Shown here in pieces: positions 42,594-49,773 of a stretch of 64,000 nucleotides of DNA. Source of the DNA: RZZS01 sp964498755 (GTDB lineage: Bacteria; Pseudomonadota; Alphaproteobacteria; Micavibrionales; Micavibrionaceae); NCBI GenBank assembly GCA_964498755.1, contig CAZCIB010000001.1, forward strand, positions 52,992 to 116,991. Reading direction: 5' to 3'. The stretch's first letter is position 1, and every line of letters starts with the position of its first letter. The notes beneath the pieces are model-generated. The model did no database searches. It saw only the letters and a list, made by a program, of their open reading frames with translations, and had not been told where the DNA came from. The translations under genes and the position numbers were made by a program.

Positions 42594-42874
42594 AATGGTC
42601 TACTTCTTTCTTGTGCACATACCGGGAGCTGACCGGACGAATAAATTTCATGCTTCCGCGTGTTCTGAATGTAAAGCACCAGCAAATCACGCCCTGCCTC
42701 CGTCTTTCCGATAGCCCGCAATCTTTGCTCATTAATAGAATGTGCCGGATCGGCATAAACGGCGGGATTGCCTGCAAACAATTCTTCTATTTCTTGAATG
42801 CTGACGCCATGTTTCTGGCATTTTAAAAAATTGGCGTCATCCCAGTCAAATCCGGCTACTTCATAAAGTAACAT
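42571..42874 (-). pseudogene. brnT: BrnT-type toxin with an apparent frameshift
   Basis: The first frame from 42874 gives a good DUF497 start (GFDWDDANFLKCQKHGVSI, ALFAGNPAVYADPAHS-like EELFAGNPAVYADPAHS). It continues into a non-family tail (HEIYSSGQLPVCAQE). The second frame, from about 42690 to 42571, supplies the missing family end (CFTFRTRGSMKFIRPVSSRY, then VHKKEVDHYE). One base lost or gained near 42670-42690 explains both. Either the toxin is inactive or there is a sequencing error. Confidence 0.7.
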
Positions 42875-42903
42875 TTACATGATATCTCTTTGTGTACACA
42901 AAA

Positions 42904-43758
42904 TCAATCAAAATACTTGATCCGCTCATGCGGCGGGAGTTCGCTGTTAAGCAGCATTTCGAGGCGGCGGGGGTTTTCCTGCCGCGCGATTGAGCACATG
43001 GCCGTCAGGACTAGCCGCTTGATCATGGCTTCGTCATTGGAGTTTTTCTCCAGCTTGACCGCGAGCGGCGCCAGAACGACTGTCCCCAAAATCGCCCCGT
43101 AAAACGTCGTCAACAGCGCAACGGCCATGGCCGGGCCGATATTGCCGGGATTGTCGAGGTCCGCCAGCATCTGCACTAGGCCGACAAGCGTGCCGATCAG
43201 GCCCATGGCGGGCGCGACTTCAGAGGCGCGCCGGATAATATTGGCGCTGCGGCGGTGACGCTCTACGAGCGAATCAACTTCCTGCCCCAGAAGGCGGTCA
43301 ATGTCATCGCCGGAATAGCCGTCGGTAACAAGCTGTACGGCTTTGTGCAGGAAAGGCTCCTTGCGCAGTTCCTGTTCCGCCCCGGCGAGCGCCAGCAAGC
43401 CTCGTTTTCTTGCGATCGTCGCAAGCTCCATTAACTGTGTCGCCATGACGGAGGGTTGATTGGCGCGCCGCATCAGCGTGTTGCCTATGATGGACCACAG
43501 CTTGCGAAGCTCTTCCCCGTTATAGGACACGCTGGTCACGGCCATCGTGCCAAAAATAACGATCATCATGGCCGGCGCGTTAAAGAAATTCGCCTTGCTG
43601 TGTCCGATGTAAATCGCAACGATGATCAGGCCTATAGCGAAGACCAGACCCAGCATGGTCGCGAGGTCGGGCTTGCGCCGGGCCGAAGTAATAGAAACGC
43701 GTATTTTGTCCTGGGGCATGTTGCCCGGTTCATCGGCCTGTATCGCTGCGTCTGTCAT
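42904..43758 (-). CDS. motA: Flagellar stator protein MotA/PomA
   Basis: An ion-channel stator subunit of the motor, 284 residues, of the PomA type. Four membrane segments lie at about residues 35-52, 60-78, 180-200 and 215-240. The charged cytoplasmic loop with conserved arginine/glutamate (RKRGLLALAGAEQEL, then ASEVAPAMGLIGTLVGLVQML) is present. The partner MotB is not in the window. It lies between fliN and the toxin-antitoxin region on the minus strand. Confidence 0.93.
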   Translation of the reverse strand: MTDAAIQADEPGNMPQDKIRVSITSARRKPDLATMLGLVFAIGLIIVAIYIGHSKANFFNAPAMMIVIFGTMAVTSVSYNGEELRKLWSIIGNTLMRRANQPSVMATQLMELATIARKRGLLALAGAEQELRKEPFLHKAVQLVTDGYSGDDIDRLLGQEVDSLVERHRRSANIIRRASEVAPAMGLIGTLVGLVQMLADLDNPGNIGPAMAVALLTTFYGAILGTVVLAPLAVKLEKNSNDEAMIKRLVLTAMCSIARQENPRRLEMLLNSELPPHERIKYFD

Positions 43759-43781
43759 GTCAGAATTTTACCAGGAGCTGC

Positions 43782-44210
43782 TTAGTTCTTGTCGGATTTA
43801 ACAATTTCGGTCATGGTCACGCCAAGCTTGTCCTCGACGACAACGACCTCGCCACGCGCAACAAGCCGGTTGTTAACGTAAATATCTATGGCTTCCCCGA
43901 CTTTCCGGTCCAGCTCGACAACGGCGCCCCGGCCCAGTTTCAGAAGTTGACTGACCTGCATGTTAGAGCGCCCGAGCACGGCCGAAATCTGAACAGGAAT
44001 ATCGTAGATTGCCGTGACGTCGTTGGCCATGGGCTCGCCGATTTCATATTCTTTTTCCTGCTCCTGTGGCGCGCCGCTTTCGTCTATTGCCCCAAACATA
44101 GCCGCGGAGTCGTCATCGTCTCCGCCGGTTTCTTCGGACTTGCTCTCTTCACCGTCGCCGGAAAGGATTGAATCAATGTCATCCTGGTTCATTTCCGTGT
44201 CATCACTCAT
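43782..44210 (-). CDS. fliN: Flagellar motor switch protein FliN
   Basis: A C-ring protein, 142 residues. An acidic N-terminal extension (DSILSGDGEESKSEETGGDDDDS) is followed by the SpoA domain (DIPVQISAVLGRSNMQVSQLLKLGRGAVVELD, LVARGEVVVVEDKLGVTMTEI). It starts 4 bases inside the end of fliH. Together with FliG it forms the rotor switch. Confidence 0.94.
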   Translation of the reverse strand: MSDDTEMNQDDIDSILSGDGEESKSEETGGDDDDSAAMFGAIDESGAPQEQEKEYEIGEPMANDVTAIYDIPVQISAVLGRSNMQVSQLLKLGRGAVVELDRKVGEAIDIYVNNRLVARGEVVVVEDKLGVTMTEIVKSDKN

Positions 44211-44992
44211 GGTTTTTCCTTTTCTGACATCCGGGTTGCGGCAGGATCCTCCGGGGTTTCGGATTGTAAGCCTTCTTCGCTATTTTCAAGGCGCTGATCA
44301 GCATGCCCCTGATTCCTATTTATATCATCATCCGCAGGTGGAATGCCAGAGCCCCTGCCAGCCAGAAGACCCTCTATATCCTTTAATATTTTCTGCGCGA
44401 TGTTTTGCGCGTCGCGAACGGCGCCGCCATCATTCCAGCCCAGTCTGCAACTGCCCGGACCCAGGTCGTCGGATCCCCTGATCTCGATTTGCCCCAGATC
44501 AAGCCGGGAAGAGAGATCGGCCATGTGCCCCTGTATGCCTTCGGCGGCGCCTGCGCTGACTTCAATGACTATGCGTTTTTGTCCTGCGGCGTGGCTCAGC
44601 GTTTGCCTGATTGTTTCTAGAACCTCATCGAACCCGTACTTTTCATTGAAAAGAGGAAACAGCCTTTCAAAAACCAGTGACGTTAAAACAAGAGATTCCT
44701 GTTCGTATGTTTGTTCGCGCGCGCGCTCGGCTTCCAATATGGGCGCGAGGTTTTTGGCGATCTCTTTAAGTTGCTCTGCGACAAATTGTTCACGGCTTTT
44801 TCTGCTTTCTTCAAAAGCGTCAGCCTTGCCGCGCGCGTATCCTTCGGCGCGCGCCGCTTCCAGCTCCTCTCCCGAATAAGTCGGGGGAGGAGGTTCTTTC
44901 GGCTCTTCAGGCTCTTCTTCAATGTGCTCATCGAACACATTGAGATCAAAGAAGAACTTTTTCTTTTTATCTTTATCTATCACGTCTTGCAT
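44207..44992 (-). CDS. fliH: FliH-like flagellar assembly protein
   Basis: A 261-residue soluble protein from ATG 44992, 28 bases after the fliG stop. An acidic Pro/Glu-rich N-terminus is followed by AARAEGYARGKADAFEESRK, the FliH-type helical repeat. The C-terminal part ends in a FliH/YscL-like domain (HAAGQKRIVIEVSAGAAEGIQGHM and GSDDLGPGSCRLGWNDG). FliH holds FliI at the export gate, as FlbE does in Caulobacter. It is weakly conserved, so identity rests on position too. Confidence 0.85.
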   Translation of the reverse strand: MQDVIDKDKKKKFFFDLNVFDEHIEEEPEEPKEPPPPTYSGEELEAARAEGYARGKADAFEESRKSREQFVAEQLKEIAKNLAPILEAERAREQTYEQESLVLTSLVFERLFPLFNEKYGFDEVLETIRQTLSHAAGQKRIVIEVSAGAAEGIQGHMADLSSRLDLGQIEIRGSDDLGPGSCRLGWNDGGAVRDAQNIAQKILKDIEGLLAGRGSGIPPADDDINRNQGHADQRLENSEEGLQSETPEDPAATRMSEKEKP

Positions 44993-45020
44993 TGGCGTAT
45001 TGAATATCAGTAAAGCCTGA

Positions 45021-46037
45021 CTAGTAAATAAGCTCGTCTTCCTCGCTGCCGCTGGCAATGGTAATTTCGCCACGGCCTTCCAGGTCCTTGACGATATTGA
45101 CGATATATTGCTGCGCTTCCTCGACTTCCTTGAGACGCACAGGCCCCATGGCCGACATGTCTTCCTTCATGATTTTTGCGGCGCGTTCCGACATGTTGGA
45201 AAAGAAAAGATCGCGCAAGGACTCCGTTGCGCCTTTGAGCGAAATAGTCAGCTTGTCCTTGTCCACGGCGCGAATAACAGTCTGCACAGCCGTTGGATCG
45301 AGTTTCATCAGATCCTCGAAAGTAAACATCAGGCTGCGGATTTTCTCCGCCGAGTCCGGGGCTCCTTTTTCAAGTTCGTCCATGAAACGCGTTTCAACGG
45401 AGCGCTCAAGGCTGTTGAAAATATCGGCGACCAGCTCGTGGCTGTCACGGCGCTGCGTCCGGGCAAGGTTGGACATGAATTCCGTGCGCAGGGTTTTTTC
45501 AACTTCCTCCAGCACGTCCTTTTGAACGGCTTCCATGCGCAGCATGCGGTTAATGACCTCCATCGCAAAGCCTTCCGGCAGCATGGCCAGGACGCGCGCG
45601 GCGTGGTCTGTCTGAATTTTTGACATGACGACGGCAACGGTTTGCGGATATTCTTTCTGCAAAAAGTTGGCAAGGACTTCCTCGTTCACATTTCCCAGCT
45701 TCTCCCACATGGTGCGACCGGCCGGACCACGGATTTCTTCCATGATGTTATCGACCTTGTCCTCGCCAAGGACCTTTTTAAGAAGGCGTTCCGTGCTGTC
45801 GAGCGTGCCGACAAGGGCGTTTGTTGAGCTCATCTGTTCGGCGAAATCAACGAAAAGGCGCTCGACGATATTCGCGCCAACCTTGCCGAGATTCGCCATT
45901 GTCTGCGAAATCTCCATGATTTCTTCATCGTCCATATGCTCGAATATTTTCGCCGTATGCTCTTCTCCGAGAGCCAGCAAAAAAATGGACGCCTTTTCCG
46001 GGCCATTTAACGAGCGGTAATCTTCACGCATGCGCAT
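45021..46037 (-). CDS. fliG: Flagellar motor switch protein FliG
   Basis: A C-ring protein of 338 residues. LNGPEKASIFLLALGEEHTAKIF and EYPQTVAVVMSKIQTDHAARVLAMLPE are the N-terminal and middle armadillo motifs. The C-terminal torque helix reads MFTFEDLMKLDPTAVQTVIRAVDKDKLTISLKGA with charged residues (K/E/D). It starts 19 bases after fliF in the usual fliF-fliG-fliH-fliN order. Confidence 0.96.
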   Translation of the reverse strand: MRMREDYRSLNGPEKASIFLLALGEEHTAKIFEHMDDEEIMEISQTMANLGKVGANIVERLFVDFAEQMSSTNALVGTLDSTERLLKKVLGEDKVDNIMEEIRGPAGRTMWEKLGNVNEEVLANFLQKEYPQTVAVVMSKIQTDHAARVLAMLPEGFAMEVINRMLRMEAVQKDVLEEVEKTLRTEFMSNLARTQRRDSHELVADIFNSLERSVETRFMDELEKGAPDSAEKIRSLMFTFEDLMKLDPTAVQTVIRAVDKDKLTISLKGATESLRDLFFSNMSERAAKIMKEDMSAMGPVRLKEVEEAQQYIVNIVKDLEGRGEITIASGSEEDELIY

Positions 46038-46055
46038 GGACGCTTTATTCTCCCT

Positions 46056-47708
46056 TTAGCTATCCTGGCTCATCCAGCTGCGGATGACGGAAACAGTTTC
46101 ACTTGGATAGGTGTCGACAAGGTCCTCAACGCGCCTGACTGAAGAGGCTTTGACTTTTCCTTCGACGCGCTGGACGTTAACCATCTGATCTTCCTCCGGT
46201 TCAGGCGGAACGTAATCTTCCTCTTCCTGTCGCGGAGGAGAGAGTTGAGGGCTCTTCCCGCCGGACGCCAGAAGATCGGCTTCCAGCGCTTCGTCAAGAG
46301 AAGGCCCTTCCGTTGAAAGCAGGCGCCCGACCATAGGCTGAAGCACAAGAAGGACGACAAGAATAATCATGATGGCAATGGTCACGACTTCAGCCGCGTC
46401 CAGTAGATCGCTCTTGTCAAAGCCGAACAGCATCTGATCCAGAGGAATTTCCTCTTCCGTTACGATTTCCGCGAATTGCATGTTAACGACTTCAATCGTG
46501 TCGCCCCTGTCCGCGTCGAAGCCGACGGCCGAGCGGACCAGCGTTTCAATCTGCTGGACTTCTTCGTCGCTGCGCGGCTCATAGATTTTCTCGCCTTTTT
46601 CCTCGCCGTCCGTGTAACGTCCGTCAACAAGCACGGAGACGGACAGGCGTTTCACTTCGCCCGTTTCGCGAGTCATGGTGCGAACCGTCCGGCTGATTTC
46701 GTAGTTTGTGACTTCCTCTACGCGGTTGCTTTCTTCGGTGGGCTTCTGTTCGACGAGCAGGTCTCCGCCAACGCCGGGCAGATTGTTTTCAATCGAAACG
46801 TCTTCCGGGGTCGCTTCGCGCTCGAGTACGCTCTCTTCGGTGATCTGTGAAGACCTGACGACTTGCGTTTCCGGATCGAACAACTCCTCGTTCGTGCTGA
46901 CGCGGTCAAAATTGAGGTCCACGGTCACCGCCGCGCGCACGTTGCCGTAACCGACGACGCGCCCGACCTGGTCCTCGATTTTCTGGGTCAGCAAACGTTC
47001 ATAGCTGCGGCGCATTTCCTCGCCCTTGACGCTCATCATGTCCTGTTCGCTCTGGCCGCCGCGGGCCAGCAGGTTTCCGTTCTGGTCGATCACGGTGACG
47101 TTGGTCGGACGCAGCTCCGGCACGGCGGAGGCGACCAGAGACTGGATGGCGAGCACCTGTTCACGCTCCAGTCTGGAGCCGGGCCGGATCCCCACATAAA
47201 CGCTTGCGCTGGCGTTATTGCTTTCGCGGCTGAAGATTTCGCGCTGGGGCAGAACGATCAGGACGCGGGCGTTTCTAACGGATTCCATCGAGCTGATGGT
47301 GCGGCCCAATTCGCCCTGAAGCGCGCGGACCTGATTGATGTTCTGGACAAAATTCGTCGTGCCGAAGCCGGACTGCGCATCAAACAGCTCATAGCCCATC
47401 GATCCGCCATTGGGCAGGCCTTCCTGGGCCAGCAGCATGCGCGCGCGCCCGACCTGGTCTTCCGGGACCATGATGCGCGAGCTGTCTGGGGAGACGTTAT
47501 AGCGTATCTGAGCTTCCTCAAGCCGTCCGGCAATCATGGACGTGTCGGTCGAGCTCATGTCGCTGTACAGAAGTTTCATCTCCGGAGACGAAACCCTCAC
47601 GGACATGAAAACGAAGAAGAAAAGCAGCGCGAGCATAACGGCGCCCATGACGCCAAGACGCGCCGGGCCAAGCTGTTTGAGCGTCTCGGCCAGTCCGTTC
47701 ATAGGCAA
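46056..47708 (-). CDS. fliF: Flagellar M-ring protein FliF
   Basis: MS-ring protein, 550 residues. N-terminal membrane segment (about 18-38), ring-building domains with LLYSDMSSTDTSMIAGRLEEA and YELFDAQSGFGTTNFVQNINQVRALQGELGRTIS (spread over about 110-150), second membrane segment about 440-460, and a cytoplasmic C-terminus (MVNVQRVEGKVKASSVRRV..) that binds FliG. First gene of the operon fliF-fliG-fliH-fliN-motA. Confidence 0.96.
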   Translation of the reverse strand: MPMNGLAETLKQLGPARLGVMGAVMLALLFFFVFMSVRVSSPEMKLLYSDMSSTDTSMIAGRLEEAQIRYNVSPDSSRIMVPEDQVGRARMLLAQEGLPNGGSMGYELFDAQSGFGTTNFVQNINQVRALQGELGRTISSMESVRNARVLIVLPQREIFSRESNNASASVYVGIRPGSRLEREQVLAIQSLVASAVPELRPTNVTVIDQNGNLLARGGQSEQDMMSVKGEEMRRSYERLLTQKIEDQVGRVVGYGNVRAAVTVDLNFDRVSTNEELFDPETQVVRSSQITEESVLEREATPEDVSIENNLPGVGGDLLVEQKPTEESNRVEEVTNYEISRTVRTMTRETGEVKRLSVSVLVDGRYTDGEEKGEKIYEPRSDEEVQQIETLVRSAVGFDADRGDTIEVVNMQFAEIVTEEEIPLDQMLFGFDKSDLLDAAEVVTIAIMIILVVLLVLQPMVGRLLSTEGPSLDEALEADLLASGGKSPQLSPPRQEEEDYVPPEPEEDQMVNVQRVEGKVKASSVRRVEDLVDTYPSETVSVIRSWMSQDS

Positions 47709-47932
47709 CTCTCCATCCGCTTCGCCAGCTGCGAAACAGTAACGATTACAATTGTATCACAAAAACCGAGAAGGCGTGTTCTCATTAGATAAACTTGAAG
47801 GAAACCATGATTGAAGCGAATCACAAAATTTACACTACCTGTAACTATATCCTGAATTTCAATCTTTTTCCATGGCTGTCCTTTGCGCGCATTTCAGGAG
47901 GCCGCAGGCGATCGTTAAAAGGACGTGGAAAT

Positions 47933-47960
47933 ATTGTGGAAAAGTGCAGATTCCCACAAT
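47933..47960. promoter_or_regulatory. Inverted repeat ATTGTGG-N14-CCACAAT upstream of FlaG-like promoter
   Basis: A 7-base dyad lies 17 bases upstream of the -35 box at 47977. It could be an operator for a dimeric regulator. No known protein can be named. Confidence 0.4.
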
Positions 47961-47976
47961 TAGTTTTTTGAAAACA

Positions 47977-48005
47977 TTGACTTTTGCATTATTATGCGGT
48001 AATAT
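47977..48005 (+). promoter_or_regulatory. Sigma-70 type promoter of FlaG-like gene
   Basis: TTGACT (47977-47982), a 17-base spacer, and TAATAT (48000-48005). This is close to the consensus with ideal spacing. Transcription should start near 48012, about 58 bases before the coding region. Confidence 0.6.
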
Positions 48006-48021
48006 GATAATAGGATAGTAT

Positions 48022-48057
48022 GTCCAGAAAAGGGAGTAAAATTCAAATTGTCTGGAC
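48022..48057. promoter_or_regulatory. Leader inverted repeat GTCCAGA / TCTGGAC
   Basis: GTCCAGA (48022-48028) and TCTGGAC (48051-48057) enclose 22 bases in the 5' leader of the FlaG-like gene. The loop includes AAAGGGAGT. It could form an RNA stem-loop just before the start codon. Confidence 0.4.
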
Positions 48058-48069
48058 GAGTGAGGAATA

Positions 48070-48576
48070 ATGCTGGAGGCTGTAAATTCAGTGATATCGA
48101 ATGCGCCCCTGCTTCGTGGAAACGCAGAGCAGGCTTCGGCAGCGCGTTCGTTCGCCTCTAATCCTGACCGCGTTCAGGAGGTTGCGCAGGCGCCTTACAT
48201 CAGCCCTTATATCTCCGTTGATAATGACTATAACAAAGCCGTCCTGCAGTTGCGAAACAGCCGGACCGGCGACGTCGAAGATCAGATTCCCTCGGAAGAA
48301 AGGCTGGCGCAGATCCGCGCCGCCGAAGAGAGGCGGCAGTTGGAAACGCTTCAGGCGCAGAGCCGCAACGCCGAGAGAAGTTCCGCTAATGTCGGTCCCG
48401 CAAGAGCCGAAGGGCAGGAGACCCCGCAAAGCGAGCCTTCCACAGAGACCGCGCAGCCTGAGCGAACGGTAACGCAGTCCACGCCGCAAAGCGCGCAGCA
48501 GATTGCGGCGTTTTCCGCAGGAGCTGAAACTGCGCGCTCGGAAAGCGACTCCGGAAACGTGTCCGTAACCGCCTGA
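48070..48576 (+). CDS. FlaG-like protein
   Basis: A 168-residue protein. The middle (APYISPYISVDNDYNKAVLQLRNSRTGDVEDQIPSEERL, residues about 40-78) resembles the FlaG core, in which a beta pattern ends in a Q-I-P-x-E motif. The N-terminus and the long C-terminus are Ser/Gln/Glu-rich and low in complexity. FlaG affects filament length in other bacteria. It is a lone gene with its own promoter between fliF and the flaF/flbT/flagellin group. Start: ATG with GAGTGAGG. Confidence 0.6.
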   Translation: MLEAVNSVISNAPLLRGNAEQASAARSFASNPDRVQEVAQAPYISPYISVDNDYNKAVLQLRNSRTGDVEDQIPSEERLAQIRAAEERRQLETLQAQSRNAERSSANVGPARAEGQETPQSEPSTETAQPERTVTQSTPQSAQQIAAFSAGAETARSESDSGNVSVTA

Positions 48577-48634
48577 TCTCCTTTGACAGTCTCGTTCAAA
48601 GTCCGCGCCTGAGAGCGCTTTTTTTATGCGCGCG

Positions 48635-49144
48635 TCATGCCGAGAAAGAAGACGACCCGTCCGCGCCGGACCCGGAAGAAGATGTTGCCTCTTGCCCCGG
48701 TTTTTGACCTTCCGTATTCGCGGCGTCTTTTTTAACGCCCTCCATCAGTCCTGCGGCGATATTGCTGTTAATTTCAATCAGTATGTTGAGTTTCGATTTT
48801 TCCGGTTTCGCCAGAATCTCCATCTCGTGCTTGAAGATAAAATTGGCGAGATTCACGATATTCGAGCGCAGGTCATTCGGCCGGTTGCCTTCCGGGTTTT
48901 CCAGGGCGGTATCGTAAAACAGAAGCCAGATCTGCCTGTTATATTTCAGCGTTTCCGACAGGCGCTCCTTGTCCTGCACGGCTTCGTCCCAGTTGTTCTG
49001 GATATCCTGCAGCATTCTGGTCGCTTTTTGCAGTACGCGGGCTTCAAGCTCCCTCTGGTCGGGTGTGTGCTTTTGCGCATGGCCGCCGTAAGTTCCGGCC
49101 GCCTGGGCGTAAGGGTTACTGTGCGGATTGTTTGCCGGTGGCAT
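48635..49144 (-). CDS. flaF: Flagellin synthesis regulator FlaF
   Basis: A 169-residue protein. The conserved FlaF body is in the first ~110 residues (NPYAQAAGTYGGHA, DNPE-less ELEARVLQKATRMLQ, NNWDEAV, NRQIWLLFYDTALENPEGNRPNDLRSNIVNLANFIFKHEME, spread over about residues 10-115). A Ser/Gly-rich tail follows. FlaF enables flagellin translation in alphaproteobacteria. Its start overlaps the end of flbT. Confidence 0.92.
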   Translation of the reverse strand: MPPANNPHSNPYAQAAGTYGGHAQKHTPDQRELEARVLQKATRMLQDIQNNWDEAVQDKERLSETLKYNRQIWLLFYDTALENPEGNRPNDLRSNIVNLANFIFKHEMEILAKPEKSKLNILIEINSNIAAGLMEGVKKDAANTEGQKPGQEATSSSGSGADGSSSFSA

Positions 49145-49520
49145 TGTCGATCAGCTCCTTTTCATAGTTGACGAGTTCTTTCGCGGTTTTCATGGCCTTG
49201 TAATAACTGCCCTCGGTCACCTTTTCGCTGATTTGCAAAAAGTACCGGGCCGTACTGGGCGCGGCCCTGACGATCTCTTTCATCATCTCGAAATAGGCCG
49301 GGTGATGTTCGGCGGGATTTCTCGCAATATACATGCATTGCAGAAGGAAATAGATTTTCTTGCACGGCGTGTCGGCGTCTTCCTCCTGCATCACGTCTTT
49401 TTCGCGCAGGATCGGCGTGTCTCCGGCGATGTGCAGACGCGTGCGCTGCGCATCGTTGGTTATCACGGCGCTGCCGATCAGAATTTTTTCGTGCGGTTTC
49501 AGGTCTATTACCAAAGCCAT
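49116..49520 (-). CDS. flbT: Flagellin mRNA regulator FlbT
   Basis: A 134-residue RNA-binding regulator that represses flagellin mRNA until the hook is complete. ATG 49520 starts MALVIDLKPHEKILIGSAVI, the family start; the longer frame to 49580 is less likely. TRLHIAGDTPILREKDVM and KKIYFLLQCMYIARNP are the FlbT pattern. It overlaps flaF by 29 bases. Flagellin is the next gene upstream. Confidence 0.92.
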   Translation of the reverse strand: MALVIDLKPHEKILIGSAVITNDAQRTRLHIAGDTPILREKDVMQEEDADTPCKKIYFLLQCMYIARNPAEHHPAYFEMMKEIVRAAPSTARYFLQISEKVTEGSYYKAMKTAKELVNYEKELIDNATGKQSAQ

Positions 49521-49640
49521 GGAGTTCTTCCTTGCGCTGCGGGCGTTCTGCCAGTGGTTGTATTCTATTATTGTACTCATTAATTCCTAACACGCGATGA
49601 AAATCTTCAGAAAATATCGATGCATGTTTCGTGCCAGAGA

Positions 49641-49712
49641 CGGTTATCGGTGGTCGGTTGTCGGTGGTCGGACAGGTAAAAAACCGAAAACTGACAACCG
49701 ACCACTGATAAC
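49641..49712. repeat. Inverted GGTTATCGG / CCGACAACTG tandem repeat
   Basis: The left arm 49641-49671 (GGTTATCGGTGGTCGGTTGT) repeats units like GGTCGGT; the right arm 49684-49712 repeats CTGACAACCGACCACTGATA. It lies between flbT and the flagellin terminator. Related to 61983-62070. Confidence 0.8.
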
Positions 49713-49748
49713 AAAAAAAGCCGGGAAATTCTTTCCCGGCTTTTTGTT
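49712..49748 (-). terminator. Rho-independent terminator of flagellin gene
   Basis: GCCGGGAAA (49720-49728) and TTTCCCGGC (49732-49740) form a 9-base stem with a 3-base loop. It has a run of A on the left (T on the minus transcript) and a T run on the right, so it works in both directions. It lies 25 bases past the flagellin stop. Confidence 0.85.
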
Positions 49749-49773
49749 TTGTATCGGTAAAAACCGAATTCGA

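Larger units (their letters stand above)
47709..48069. other. Divergent promoter region between fliF and the FlaG-like gene
   Basis: About 360 bases without a gene. It holds the promoter, dyads and hairpin listed separately on the + strand. For fliF the minus strand has TTGTGATACAATTG near 47744-47761 as a possible promoter fragment; no sigma-54 site and no TTAA-N7-TTAA pair were found for it. Confidence 0.5.

Noticed and set aside
49538..49553. TGGCAGAACGCCCGCA as sigma-54 site for flbT
   Set aside because: GG and GC are 10 bases apart, but the -12 element is poor and the start would lie within a few bases of the flbT ATG at 49520.
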